Below are positions 1-8,681 of a stretch of DNA of 64,000 bases, piece by piece. This DNA comes from Kutzneria kofuensis (lineage in GTDB: Bacteria; Actinomycetota; Actinomycetes; Mycobacteriales; Pseudonocardiaceae). The position numbers and the translations under genes are program-made. The DNA lies in contig NZ_JACHIR010000003.1 of NCBI RefSeq assembly GCF_014203355.1, positions 539,802 through 603,801 on the forward strand, given 5' to 3'. Within the stretch, counting starts at the first letter, position 1. Each line of letters starts with the position of its first letter. The notes beneath the pieces are model-generated. The model made no database searches. It was not told the DNA's origin and saw nothing but the letters and a program-made list of their open reading frames with translations.

Positions 1-92
1 CCATGGAGCCACTCGCCCAAGCCCGAGCGACGGCCGTTCGATGCATGATCTTGGTGGCTCGGTGCGCCGGGTACGGGCAAGATGGTTCTTGA

Positions 93-1403
<1,311 letters not shown>

Positions 1404-1407
1404 GACC

Positions 1408-1448
1408 GTCGGGTCGGGTGTGCGCCGGCGGTCCACACCCGACCCGAC
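1408..1448 (+). terminator. Hairpin terminator after eno
   Basis: Perfect 15-bp inverted repeat (arms 1408-1422 and 1434-1448, GTCGGGTCGGGTGTG and its complement) with an 11-base loop, starting 5 bases after the eno stop. It has no T-run, as is common for high-GC actinobacterial terminators. Confidence 0.75.
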
Positions 1449-1566
1449 GCACGGGCATGGAGGTTGACGGAGCCGGTGGGCGACGGCAGGATGACAACCC
1501 GCGTGGCCTACGCCGAACCTCCTGCGACCGTCCCCGGCACGGTCTCCCATCGGAGGCAAAGGGACC

Positions 1567-2664
1567 ATGGTCTCAGGTCGCTGTCGCAGCCCGATCGCCT
1601 CGGGCGAGGTTGCCGGGGAACCGTCGCTCCAGGCGTGGAAGGCCGCGATGACAGCCCGCAGGAACTTCAAGCGCCAGGTGCGCGCTCGTGCCGCCAAGAC
1701 CGGCGAGTCCTACACATCTGCCCTCCGGCACTTCCGTCCGACTCCCTCAGGAGAGGTCATGCCGGAAGCGAACACCCTCAAGAGCGTGCGGCTCGCCGTC
1801 GCGCAGACTCCCGCGCGCGAAGACCCCCGAGATGTGGACGCGCTGCGCGAAAGCGGCCGTCAGGTCCGGGCACTGATGCGTGAGGCCAGTGCCCGGGACG
1901 CGAGGATCGTGCACTTCCCGGAAGGCGCGATCTGCTTTCCGAACAAGCTCATCATGTCCGTCGACGGCCCGGACACGGTCGGGCCGGCGGACTGGGACCG
2001 GTACCAGTGGGCGGTCGCGCAAGCGGAGTTGGCTGCGATCGCCGAGCTGGCACGCGAGTTGCGGCTGTGGACGGTGATCGCCGCGGTGCACCGCTTGACC
2101 GAGCCCAACCGCCCGCACAACAGTCTCTACGTCCTCTCCGATCGCGGCGAGGTTGTCACGCGATACGACGAGCGCCTGCTGTCGAACACGAAGGTCTCGT
2201 ACATGTACTCGCCGGGTCTCGCACCGGTGACCTTCGACCTGCAGGGTATGCGCTTCGGCTGCCTGCTCGGCATAGAGATCCACTACCCGGAACTGTTCGC
2301 CGAGTACGAGACGCTGGACGTCGACTGCGTCCTGTTCTCCACGACCGGAGTCTCCCCGGGCAACGCCGCCGTTCAGGCTCAAGGGCACGCCGCGAGCAAC
2401 AGCTACTGGGTCAGCTTCTCGGTGCCGACGCAGCACGGCGCCACCGCGCCGTCCGGGGTCATCGCCCCCAACGGTGATTGGCTTGGGCGATGCCCCGCAG
2501 ACGGGTCACCGTCGGTCGCGGTCGTGGACCTCGACGACCGGTCCGAGGCCGCTGCCGAATCAGTGGTCTACGCGCGTCCCTGGCGTCGTAAGTCGCGCGG
2601 GGGCATCTACACCGGGCACCAGGTGGCCGACCAACGCAGCGAAGACCGTACTGCGGCGTTCTAG
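1567..2664 (+). CDS. Carbon-nitrogen hydrolase (nitrilase superfamily) with an N-terminal TGESYT segment
   Basis: Predicted amidase/nitrilase-type enzyme hydrolysing a non-peptide C-N bond; the substrate is unknown. The Glu-Lys-Cys triad of the superfamily is visible: Glu in HFPEGAICFP, Lys in LLSNTKVSYMYSPG, and the nucleophile Cys in RFGCLLGIEIHYPE. Three in-frame starts have plausible ribosome sites: 1567 (GGAGG, 10-base spacer), 1648 (GGAAGG) and 1759 (AGGAG, 5-base spacer, giving a 301-residue catalytic domain alone). I keep the long form because residues 28-58 contain NFKRQVRARAAKTGESYTSA, a basic helix seen ahead of several actinobacterial domains, and third-position GC stays high there. 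Translation from 1759 as a second, shorter product is possible. The C-terminal residues after the domain look unstructured. Confidence 0.82.
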   Translation: MVSGRCRSPIASGEVAGEPSLQAWKAAMTARRNFKRQVRARAAKTGESYTSALRHFRPTPSGEVMPEANTLKSVRLAVAQTPAREDPRDVDALRESGRQVRALMREASARDARIVHFPEGAICFPNKLIMSVDGPDTVGPADWDRYQWAVAQAELAAIAELARELRLWTVIAAVHRLTEPNRPHNSLYVLSDRGEVVTRYDERLLSNTKVSYMYSPGLAPVTFDLQGMRFGCLLGIEIHYPELFAEYETLDVDCVLFSTTGVSPGNAAVQAQGHAASNSYWVSFSVPTQHGATAPSGVIAPNGDWLGRCPADGSPSVAVVDLDDRSEAAAESVVYARPWRRKSRGGIYTGHQVADQRSEDRTAAF

Positions 2665-3074
2665 CGTAGAGAACCGACGGGCGCGCGGCGCGGATGGCCC
2701 CCACGCCGCGCGACCGCAAACCGGTCGAGCGACTCCAGAAGGCGAAGGTCGGTCATGCCGACTGGTGAGGTTGCGTATTCGACAGTGGGTGCGCACCTCG
2801 CCGTCCGCCGTTGACGTACGACATCACGACCATACGGCGACCCGCTCTCCGACTCCTTCGCCCGACCTCTTCCGCGCCCTCCAGTTTCGTCACCGTGACG
2901 ATCGCGGGCCTGGTGACGGCCTTCAGCCCCGCCGCAAAGGCCTGTTCGTAGTTCATATCAATAATCTTGCTTATCCATATAAGTCACCTCACCCCGCCCG
3001 GTCGTATGGTTTGGGTTTGATAAGTCGAACCACGCAGTTTCAGTTCTGAAACCTATTGCTGTAGGGTCTCCAAT
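2665..3074. other. Intergenic region, AT-richer, with two palindromes
   Basis: About 410 bases without a convincing gene. The first half is GC-rich and featureless. The second half drops in GC and holds an imperfect hairpin CTTAT-ccat-ATAAG (2970-2983) and the palindrome at 3037-3052. It is probably the control region of the gene at 3075. A 67-codon minus-strand frame (2753-2956) has no ribosome site and no recognisable product. Confidence 0.5.
3037..3052. promoter_or_regulatory. Palindrome, candidate operator of the coiled-coil gene
   Basis: GTTTCAG-tt-CTGAAAC, a perfect 7-bp inverted repeat with a 2-base centre, ending 22 bases before the GTG start at 3075. Its position fits an operator over the promoter or transcription start. 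Binding by the downstream protein itself is an untested guess. Confidence 0.45.
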
Positions 3075-4205
3075 GTGAGCGTTGATGCTGGTGAACGGCA
3101 CCTCTCCCCTCCGGCGCGGCGGGGGACGCGGGACGAACGGCGCGAGGCGACGCTGCGGGCGTTGACGGCGGGCATGGGGGCGCAGTGCGCGTACTGCGGG
3201 CGACCGCTGCCGGAACTGTCGCCGCGTGGCGGTCGGCCGACGCCCTACTGCCCTGCGGACCCGGAGCGGTACGGGAACTGGGGCGCCAAGGTGATCACCT
3301 GCGCGATGCTGGACGAGCAGCGCGAGATCTGGGTGCACCTGTACGGCCCGGACCAGCCGATGACGCCGCTGGATCTGGGGGCCCTCGATGGCAGCCTGAC
3401 GACCGTGCTGGCGGCGCTGGATCCGTTGCGGTCGGTCGTGGGCGAGCTGAGTGACCGTGTCACCGGCGAGGCCGCTGACGCGCTCGCGGCCAAGGAAGCG
3501 GCCGAGAACCAGCAGAGTGAGGCCCGGGCGGAGGCCGATCGGGCCATGGCGGAACGGGACCGCGCGCTGGCGGAGGCCGCCGAGGCGCGTGAGCAGGCTG
3601 CCGACGCCCTCGCGGTGAAGGACGCCGCCGAGCGGCTGGCGGCGGAGGCGTTGGCGGCCCGTGACCAGGCGCTAGCCGATCAGCGTGCCGCCGAGCAGGT
3701 CCGAGACGAGGCGGTGCGGACCAAGCAGGAGGCGCTGGACAAGGTGGCGCAGTCCCAGGACCGCGTCGCCGACCTGCAGCAGGTGCTGGAACGCGAACGG
3801 CAGGAGTCGGCGCGGCAACGCGAGCAGCTCCGCGTCGACCACCTGCAGGCGATGCAGGAACTCCAGGCGTCGCTGGCCAGCCGGCACGACGAGCGCATCC
3901 AGGCGCAGGCCGACGAGTTCCGCAAGCAGGCGCAGGCGGCGACGGCGGCCGCCGAGGCACGGATCGACGACCTCACCGGACAGCTCGCCCGCGCCAGCCA
4001 GACGTACGCCGAGTCCCTGGCGCCGCTGCACCAGCAACTGAGCAGCCTGCGCCAGGAACTCGACCGGGAGGCCGCCGCCAAGCAGGCCGCGGAGCAGCGC
4101 GTAATGGACCTGCGCGCCGCCCTGGCCCACCGGCTCGACCAGGCCGGCGACGACGAGGCCCTCCGCCAAACCCTCCGCGACCTGCTCCAAACAGCGGAGA
4201 AGTGA
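3075..4205 (+). CDS. Coiled-coil protein with a Cys-rich N-terminus (KfrA-like/segregation-ATPase-like)
   Basis: 376 residues of two unlike parts. Residues about 1-115 are globular, with CAYCGRPLP (a CxxC pair), then YCPADPERYGNWGAKVITC, which could form a zinc site or a small recognition fold. Residues about 130-370 are one long Ala/Glu/Gln/Arg-rich heptad region predicted to be a coiled coil. Similar actinobacterial proteins are usually annotated as chromosome-segregation or KfrA-like DNA-binding proteins, but I see no ATPase motif and no clear helix-turn-helix, so the function is unassigned. GTG start at 3075; the stop lies 5 bases from the convergent amine-oxidase stop. The palindrome at 3037-3052 suggests regulation just upstream. 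Confidence 0.7.
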   Translation: MSVDAGERHLSPPARRGTRDERREATLRALTAGMGAQCAYCGRPLPELSPRGGRPTPYCPADPERYGNWGAKVITCAMLDEQREIWVHLYGPDQPMTPLDLGALDGSLTTVLAALDPLRSVVGELSDRVTGEAADALAAKEAAENQQSEARAEADRAMAERDRALAEAAEAREQAADALAVKDAAERLAAEALAARDQALADQRAAEQVRDEAVRTKQEALDKVAQSQDRVADLQQVLERERQESARQREQLRVDHLQAMQELQASLASRHDERIQAQADEFRKQAQAATAAAEARIDDLTGQLARASQTYAESLAPLHQQLSSLRQELDREAAAKQAAEQRVMDLRAALAHRLDQAGDDEALRQTLRDLLQTAEK

Positions 4206-4221
4206 ACCGGTCAGACCGGTT
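4205..4221. terminator. Short palindrome shared by two convergent stops
   Basis: AACCGGTC-a-GACCGGTT, an 8-bp inverted repeat spanning the last base of the plus-strand gene and the stop codon of the minus-strand gene. It could act as a weak bidirectional terminator, though the real loop must open to at least 3-5 bases. Confidence 0.35.
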
Positions 4222-5650
4222 GGCCCAGCTCCACCACGGTGCGGGCGGCTGACTCCAGGGCGAAGGTCATGGAGCCGCCGTTGGGTTCGAAGCCGGCGTG
4301 CTCACCGGCGAAGTGCACCCGGCCCTCGGGCCGGCGGATGACCGGCATGAGCCGCTCGTGGCCGACCTCGGGAAGGATGTACGACCCCTCGATGTGCGGC
4401 TGTTGGTCCCACACCACGGAGGTGCCGAGCTCGAAGTGCTCGCGGGTGCCGGGCAGCACCGTCTCCACCTGGTCGATGGCGAAGTCGACGCGCTCCTCGG
4501 CGGTCATGGCGGCGACGGCCCGGGCGCGCCAGCCGGTGAGCAGGCACTCGAGGATCTTGCGCGGGCCGGGCCCGTGCGGGGTGGCGTCACGCAGCCACCG
4601 CACGGGCAGGTCCGTGGAGTAGCTGACGGCGCTGCCGGCCCAGAACTGGCGGCGGACCTGCAGGTAGATGCGCACGATGGACGAGTACTTGAGCCGCCGC
4701 ATGACGTCGATCTTGTCGGCGCGCAGCCGGGCCTCGCCGAGGTCGATGTGCCGGATCGCGCTGAACGGCACGGTGACGACCACGTGCTCGGCCCGGATGG
4801 TCTGGAGCCGGCCGTGGGCGAGGAAGGTGACCTCGACGTCGTCGTCGGACTGGCTGATGCGGACGACCGGCTTGCGGTAGTGGATGCGGTCGCGCAGCCG
4901 CTCGGCGAAGGCGTACGGCAGCCGGTCGGTGCCGCCGCGGATCTTGGACCAGCGGTGGTCGGCGTGGGAGAGCGAGTGCGGGCTGGCCTCGTGCCGCAGC
5001 CACGCCAGCGCGGAGGCGGACTTGAGGTCGCCGCCGCGCATCTCCAGGAACAGCGGCTCCATCAGGTCGATCGCCGCCGGCGAGGCGCCACGGGCGCGCA
5101 GAACCTCGTACACGGACTGCTCGTCGTACGGTGCGAGGCGAGGCGTGCAGTGCCACTCGGCGGCGGCGATGTCGGGCTGCAGCTCGTCGGCCAGCGACGT
5201 CACGTACCGCTTGATCATGCCGGGCACGTCGAGGTGCCGCTCCTCCTCGGTCAGCGGCAGGTCGCAGCCGGCGATGGAGTCCCGGTCCGGTCCGAAGAAG
5301 CCGCCGCGCATGAAGTAGGCGAACTGGCTGTCCACGAGGTCGGCGACGTCCATCTCCACGCCCAGCTCGCGGGCGTAGTGGTGCACGTAGTGGCAGTGCG
5401 GGGTGATGGTCATCGCGCCGGCCTCGACGTGCATGCCGTCGGCGAAGGGCTGCCGCAGCGTGTACGCGCGGCCGCCGGGACGGTCGGCGGCCTCCAGCAC
5501 GGTGACCTCGCAGCCGCGGCGGCTCAGTTCGTACGCGGTGGCCAGCCCGGCGAGCCCGGCGCCGACCACGACGACGCTGCGGGGCGGCGTGAAGCCGGGC
5601 AGCCCCTCGTCGAGTTCGCGGCGCACCTGCGCCTGAGTCGGCTCACGCAT
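4211..5650 (-). CDS. Flavin amine oxidoreductase (monoamine oxidase family), PBD cluster edge
   Basis: FAD-dependent oxidase/dehydrogenase of 479 residues. The N-terminal dinucleotide-binding motif VVVGAGLAGLATAYELSRRG is followed by EAADRPGGRAY (GG motif), and the C-terminal FAD-contact segment is HFAGEHAGFEPNGGSMTFAL, as in monoamine/L-amino-acid oxidases and related desaturases. It overlaps the upstream 4-oxalocrotonate tautomerase gene by 8 bases, so the two are translationally coupled and belong to the uvrA-led operon. The role is inferred only: it might oxidise the proline ring during alkylproline maturation, or act on the finished imine/carbinolamine. It is not among the core lincomycin-type alkylproline enzymes. 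Confidence 0.85.
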   Translation of the reverse strand: MREPTQAQVRRELDEGLPGFTPPRSVVVVGAGLAGLATAYELSRRGCEVTVLEAADRPGGRAYTLRQPFADGMHVEAGAMTITPHCHYVHHYARELGVEMDVADLVDSQFAYFMRGGFFGPDRDSIAGCDLPLTEEERHLDVPGMIKRYVTSLADELQPDIAAAEWHCTPRLAPYDEQSVYEVLRARGASPAAIDLMEPLFLEMRGGDLKSASALAWLRHEASPHSLSHADHRWSKIRGGTDRLPYAFAERLRDRIHYRKPVVRISQSDDDVEVTFLAHGRLQTIRAEHVVVTVPFSAIRHIDLGEARLRADKIDVMRRLKYSSIVRIYLQVRRQFWAGSAVSYSTDLPVRWLRDATPHGPGPRKILECLLTGWRARAVAAMTAEERVDFAIDQVETVLPGTREHFELGTSVVWDQQPHIEGSYILPEVGHERLMPVIRRPEGRVHFAGEHAGFEPNGGSMTFALESAARTVVELGQPV

Positions 5651-5846
5651 GACCGGTTCCCCTCCGCTGCGCCATCGACTCGCCGCCGACGAACCAGTTG
5701 GTGGGCTCGCATTCGACGACGCTCACCCGCACCACCTCCGGTGCGACGGCCAGGGCCGACGCGGCGGCCTCGGTCAGGGCCTTGCCCAGCGCGGTGATCT
5801 CCTCCTGCGGGCGACCCTTGAGCAGGGTCACCTGGATCTGTGGCAT
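5643..5846 (-). CDS. 4-oxalocrotonate tautomerase family enzyme (TomN-like)
   Basis: 67-residue tautomerase subunit starting MPQIQVTLLKGRPQEE; the catalytic N-terminal Pro (after Met removal) is present, and an Arg (R13) lies near the expected binding site. The family forms hexamers that shift double bonds in conjugated oxo-acids. The tomaymycin cluster is known to carry such a protein (TomN), thought to act on the C-ring precursor after extradiol cleavage of DOPA, so a role in positioning the ring or side-chain double bond is likely here. The ATG at 5846 follows GGGGGAG. It lies 13 bases after the MerR stop and overlaps the amine oxidase start. Confidence 0.88.
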   Translation of the reverse strand: MPQIQVTLLKGRPQEEITALGKALTEAAASALAVAPEVVRVSVVECEPTNWFVGGESMAQRRGTGHA

Positions 5847-5859
5847 GGCTACTCCCCCT

Positions 5860-6270
5860 TCAACAGGCGTGCGACCGGGTCAGCGTGGAGACCCGCAGCC
5901 GCAGTTCGCGGTCGCATTCCGGGCAGGACAGCTGGTCCGGCTCGGAATGGTCGATGTGGTGGCGCAGCAGGCGCAGGGCGGCGCAGGTGCTGTCGACGTG
6001 CGCGCGGAGCTCGGTGAGGCGCTGCTCGGCCAGCCGCCGGGCGGCCGGTGCGGCGGCGACGAGCGCCCGCACGTCGTCGAGGCTGAGCATCGCCCCCTCG
6101 ATGTAGGTCCGCACGAGCGTCAACCGGCGCAGGTCGGCCGGGGTGAAGTGGCGGCGGCCGTTGCGCCGCTGGGTGGTCAGCAGGCCCTCGTCCTCGTAGT
6201 ACCGCAGCGCCGAGACACGCATCTGGAACCACTCGGCGACCTGCCCGATCGGCACCAGCTCCTCAGTCAT
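5860..6270 (-). CDS. MerR-family transcriptional regulator
   Basis: 136 residues. The N-terminal winged helix-turn-helix reads IGQVAEWFQMRVSALRYYEDEGLL, followed by FTPADLRRLTLVRTYIEGAMLSLDDVRALV and a helical dimerisation stretch. The C-terminus has CPECDREL and a final Cys, a possible metal or thiol sensor. The ATG at 6270 overlaps the stop of the UvrA-like gene (ATGA), so it is co-translated with the resistance gene. A longer in-frame reading extends into the UvrA gene but runs through non-homologous Arg-rich sequence and is not real. It likely tunes the resistance operon in response to product or DNA damage; no MerR-type 19-bp spacer promoter was identified. Confidence 0.9.
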   Translation of the reverse strand: MTEELVPIGQVAEWFQMRVSALRYYEDEGLLTTQRRNGRRHFTPADLRRLTLVRTYIEGAMLSLDDVRALVAAAPAARRLAEQRLTELRAHVDSTCAALRLLRHHIDHSEPDQLSCPECDRELRLRVSTLTRSHAC

Positions 6271-8570
6271 TCCGCCTCCCGGCGGGAGTACTCCTCCAGA
6301 TCCCCGGCCAGACACCGCGCGGTGTGCGAGTTCTTGGCCCGCAACAGGTCCCGCGGTGTTCCCTCGAACACGACCCGGCCGCCGTGGCGACCGGCCTCGG
6401 GGCCCATGTCGATGATCCAGTCGGAGTGCCGGACGACGTCGAGGTCGTGCTCGATGGCGATGACCGTGTTGCCCGCGTCGACCAGCCGGTCCATCAGCGC
6501 CAGCAGCCGCCCCACGTCGGACATGTGCAGGCCGGTGGTGGGCTCGTCCAGCACGTACACGGTGCCGGTCTCGCGTAGCCGGGTGGCCAGCTTGAGGCGC
6601 TGGCGCTCGCCGCCGGACAGGGTGGACAGCGGCTGCCCCAGCGTCAGGTAGCCGAGGCCGACCTCGGACAGCAGCGCGAGCCGCTGCTTGATGTCGGGCT
6701 CGGTGAAGAACCGCAGCGCGTCGTCGGTGGTCATGGCCAGCACGTCGGCGATGGTGCGGTCGCCGACGGTGTGCGCGAGGGCCTCCGGCCGGTACCGCTT
6801 GCCGCCGCACTCCTCGCACGTCGTGGTGACGGGGTCGAGGTAGGCCAGGTCGGTCTGGATGATGCCGCGGCCCTTGCAGTTGGGGCAGGCGCCGGCGGAG
6901 TTGAAGCTGAACAGCCCCGCGTCCTGGCCGGTGGCCGCCGCGAACATCGCCCGGATCGGGTCCATGACATCCAGGTAGGTGGCCGGCACCGAGCGCAGCG
7001 AGATGCCGATCGCCGACTGGTCGACGATCACCACGTCGGGGTGCTGGCGCGGCAGCACCGTGGACACCAGCGTGCTCTTGCCCGAGCCGGCGACGCCGGT
7101 GACGGTGGTGAGCACGCCGGTGGGGATGTCCACGGAGACGTCCTGCAGGTTGTGCACGCGGGCGTGGCGGATCGGCAGCTTGCCGGTGGGCATGCGGAAA
7201 GTGTCCTTGAGGCCGGGCACGGAGCGCAGCGCGCGGCCGGTGGCGGTGCCGGCCTTGCGCAGCTGGGCGACGGTGCCCTCGAAGACGACCTCGCCGCCCT
7301 CGGTGCCGGCGCCCGGGCCCATCTCCACCACGTGGTCGGCAATGCGCAGCACGTCCCGGTCGTGCTCGACGACCAGCACGGTGTTGCCCTTGTCGCGCAG
7401 CGCGAGCAGCAGCTCGTTGAGCCGGTGCACGTCCCGGGGGTGCAGGCCGACGCTGGGCTCGTCGAAGATGAACGTCAGGTCGGTCAGGCTGCTGCCCAGG
7501 TGCCGCACGGTCTTGAGGCGCTGGCTCTCACCGCCGGACAGGGTGGGTGTCTCGCGGTCCAGGCTGAGGTAGCCCAGGCCGATGTCGGACACCCGGCGCA
7601 GCGCGGCCAGGGCGGCGCCGACGATCGGCTTGGCCGCCGGCACGTCCAGGTCGGCGAGCACGTCGATCAGCTCGTCCACCTCCAGCCGGGTCAGGTCGGC
7701 GATGGAGTAGCCCTTGATCTTGGACGCGAGCGCCTTCTTGTTCAGCCGGCCGCCGTGGCAGACCGGGCACGGCCCCTCGCTGACCACCTCGTCCACGGCC
7801 GCCCGGTCGCGTTCGTTGAGCGCGTCCAGGCCCTTCTTCAGGTAGCGCCGGGTGAAGCGCAGCACGACGCCCTCGTACTCGTTCTTGTAGACGCCGTTGC
7901 GGCCGCTGCGGTCGACCTTGAACCCGCTGCCGTGCAGCAGCTTCTCCCGGTCTTCCTGGCTGAACTTGCCGATCGGCAGGTCCGGGTCGAACAGGCCGGA
8001 CTCGGCGTAGAGCTGCCACTGGAAGGTGCCCTTGGCGAACGACGGGTGCCGGATCGCGCCCTCGTTGAGGCTCTTGGACTCGTCGATGAGCTTGTCCAGG
8101 TCCAGCCGCACGGTGCGGCCGAGGCCCTCGCACTCCGGGCACATGCCGTTGGGGTCGTTGAACGAGAACGACGTGGACGGGCCGGCGGTCGGCTTGCCGT
8201 GCCGGGAGAACAGCACCCGCAGCACCGAGTAGATGTCGGTCATGGTGCCGACGGTGGAGCGGGAGTTGCCGCCGACCGGCTTCTGGTCGACCACGATCGC
8301 CGTGGACAGGTTCTCCATCACCTCGGCGTCCGGCCGCTCGTAGCGGGGCAGCCGGTTGCGGATGAACGCCGGGAAGGACTCGTTGAGCTGGCGCTGCGAC
8401 TCCACGGCGATGGTGCCGAACACGACGGAGGACTTGCCGGAGCCCGACACGCCGGCGAACACGGTGAGCTCCCCCTTGGGGATGCGCAGGGAGACGTTCT
8501 TGAGGTTGTTCTCCCGGGCGTTGCCCACCTCGATGTGCCCGCCGGCGCGGGCCCCGTCCCGACTGCTCAT
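6267..8570 (-). CDS. UvrA-like excinuclease ATPase, PBD self-resistance protein
   Basis: 767 residues with two ABC ATPase cores: Walker A GVSGSGKSSVVFG and GVAGSGKSTLVSTV, signature motifs LSGGESQRLK and LSGGERQRLK, Walker B regions FIFDEPSVGLHPRD and YVLDEPTTGLHMSD. Cys pairs CPECEGLGRT, CPVCHGG, CPNCKGRG and CEECGGKRY mark zinc modules. It is about 180 residues shorter than housekeeping UvrA and matches the class of stand-alone UvrA paralogues (DrrC type) found beside DNA-binding antibiotics such as daunorubicin and tomaymycin, where they are thought to remove or displace the drug from DNA. ATG at 8570, GGAGGG ribosome site. First gene of an operon controlled by the palindrome at 8590-8611. 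Confidence 0.95.
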   Translation of the reverse strand: MSSRDGARAGGHIEVGNARENNLKNVSLRIPKGELTVFAGVSGSGKSSVVFGTIAVESQRQLNESFPAFIRNRLPRYERPDAEVMENLSTAIVVDQKPVGGNSRSTVGTMTDIYSVLRVLFSRHGKPTAGPSTSFSFNDPNGMCPECEGLGRTVRLDLDKLIDESKSLNEGAIRHPSFAKGTFQWQLYAESGLFDPDLPIGKFSQEDREKLLHGSGFKVDRSGRNGVYKNEYEGVVLRFTRRYLKKGLDALNERDRAAVDEVVSEGPCPVCHGGRLNKKALASKIKGYSIADLTRLEVDELIDVLADLDVPAAKPIVGAALAALRRVSDIGLGYLSLDRETPTLSGGESQRLKTVRHLGSSLTDLTFIFDEPSVGLHPRDVHRLNELLLALRDKGNTVLVVEHDRDVLRIADHVVEMGPGAGTEGGEVVFEGTVAQLRKAGTATGRALRSVPGLKDTFRMPTGKLPIRHARVHNLQDVSVDIPTGVLTTVTGVAGSGKSTLVSTVLPRQHPDVVIVDQSAIGISLRSVPATYLDVMDPIRAMFAAATGQDAGLFSFNSAGACPNCKGRGIIQTDLAYLDPVTTTCEECGGKRYRPEALAHTVGDRTIADVLAMTTDDALRFFTEPDIKQRLALLSEVGLGYLTLGQPLSTLSGGERQRLKLATRLRETGTVYVLDEPTTGLHMSDVGRLLALMDRLVDAGNTVIAIEHDLDVVRHSDWIIDMGPEAGRHGGRVVFEGTPRDLLRAKNSHTARCLAGDLEEYSRREAE

Positions 8571-8589
8571 CTCACCCTCCTCAACTCGG

Positions 8590-8611
8590 ATGATTTCCGT
8601 CAGGAAATCAT
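8590..8611. promoter_or_regulatory. Palindromic operator upstream of the uvrA-like operon (MarR-type site A)
   Basis: Perfect 9-bp arms ATGATTTCC and GGAAATCAT around a GTCA centre. On the minus strand it overlaps a TATGAT -10-like hexamer, and the gene starts about 20 bases further on. Related 22-mers occur at 13891, 26658 and 28198. A second small inverted repeat, TGGAC-gtgtt-GTCCA (8616-8630), lies just upstream. Confidence 0.75.
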
Positions 8612-8681
8612 AGGGTGGACGTGTTGTCCATTCGAACCGGCCTGACCAGGTGCAGGGATACCCGGTTCAGGCCGACTTGAT

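Noticed and set aside
2753..2956. 67-codon minus-strand frame in the gap before the coiled-coil gene
   Set aside because: No ribosome site, no recognisable sequence, and Arg-rich composition typical of noise. A decayed fragment cannot be excluded.
6267..8570. Housekeeping UvrA
   Set aside because: Too short by about 180 residues, coupled to a MerR gene and embedded in an antibiotic cluster; fits the stand-alone resistance paralogues.
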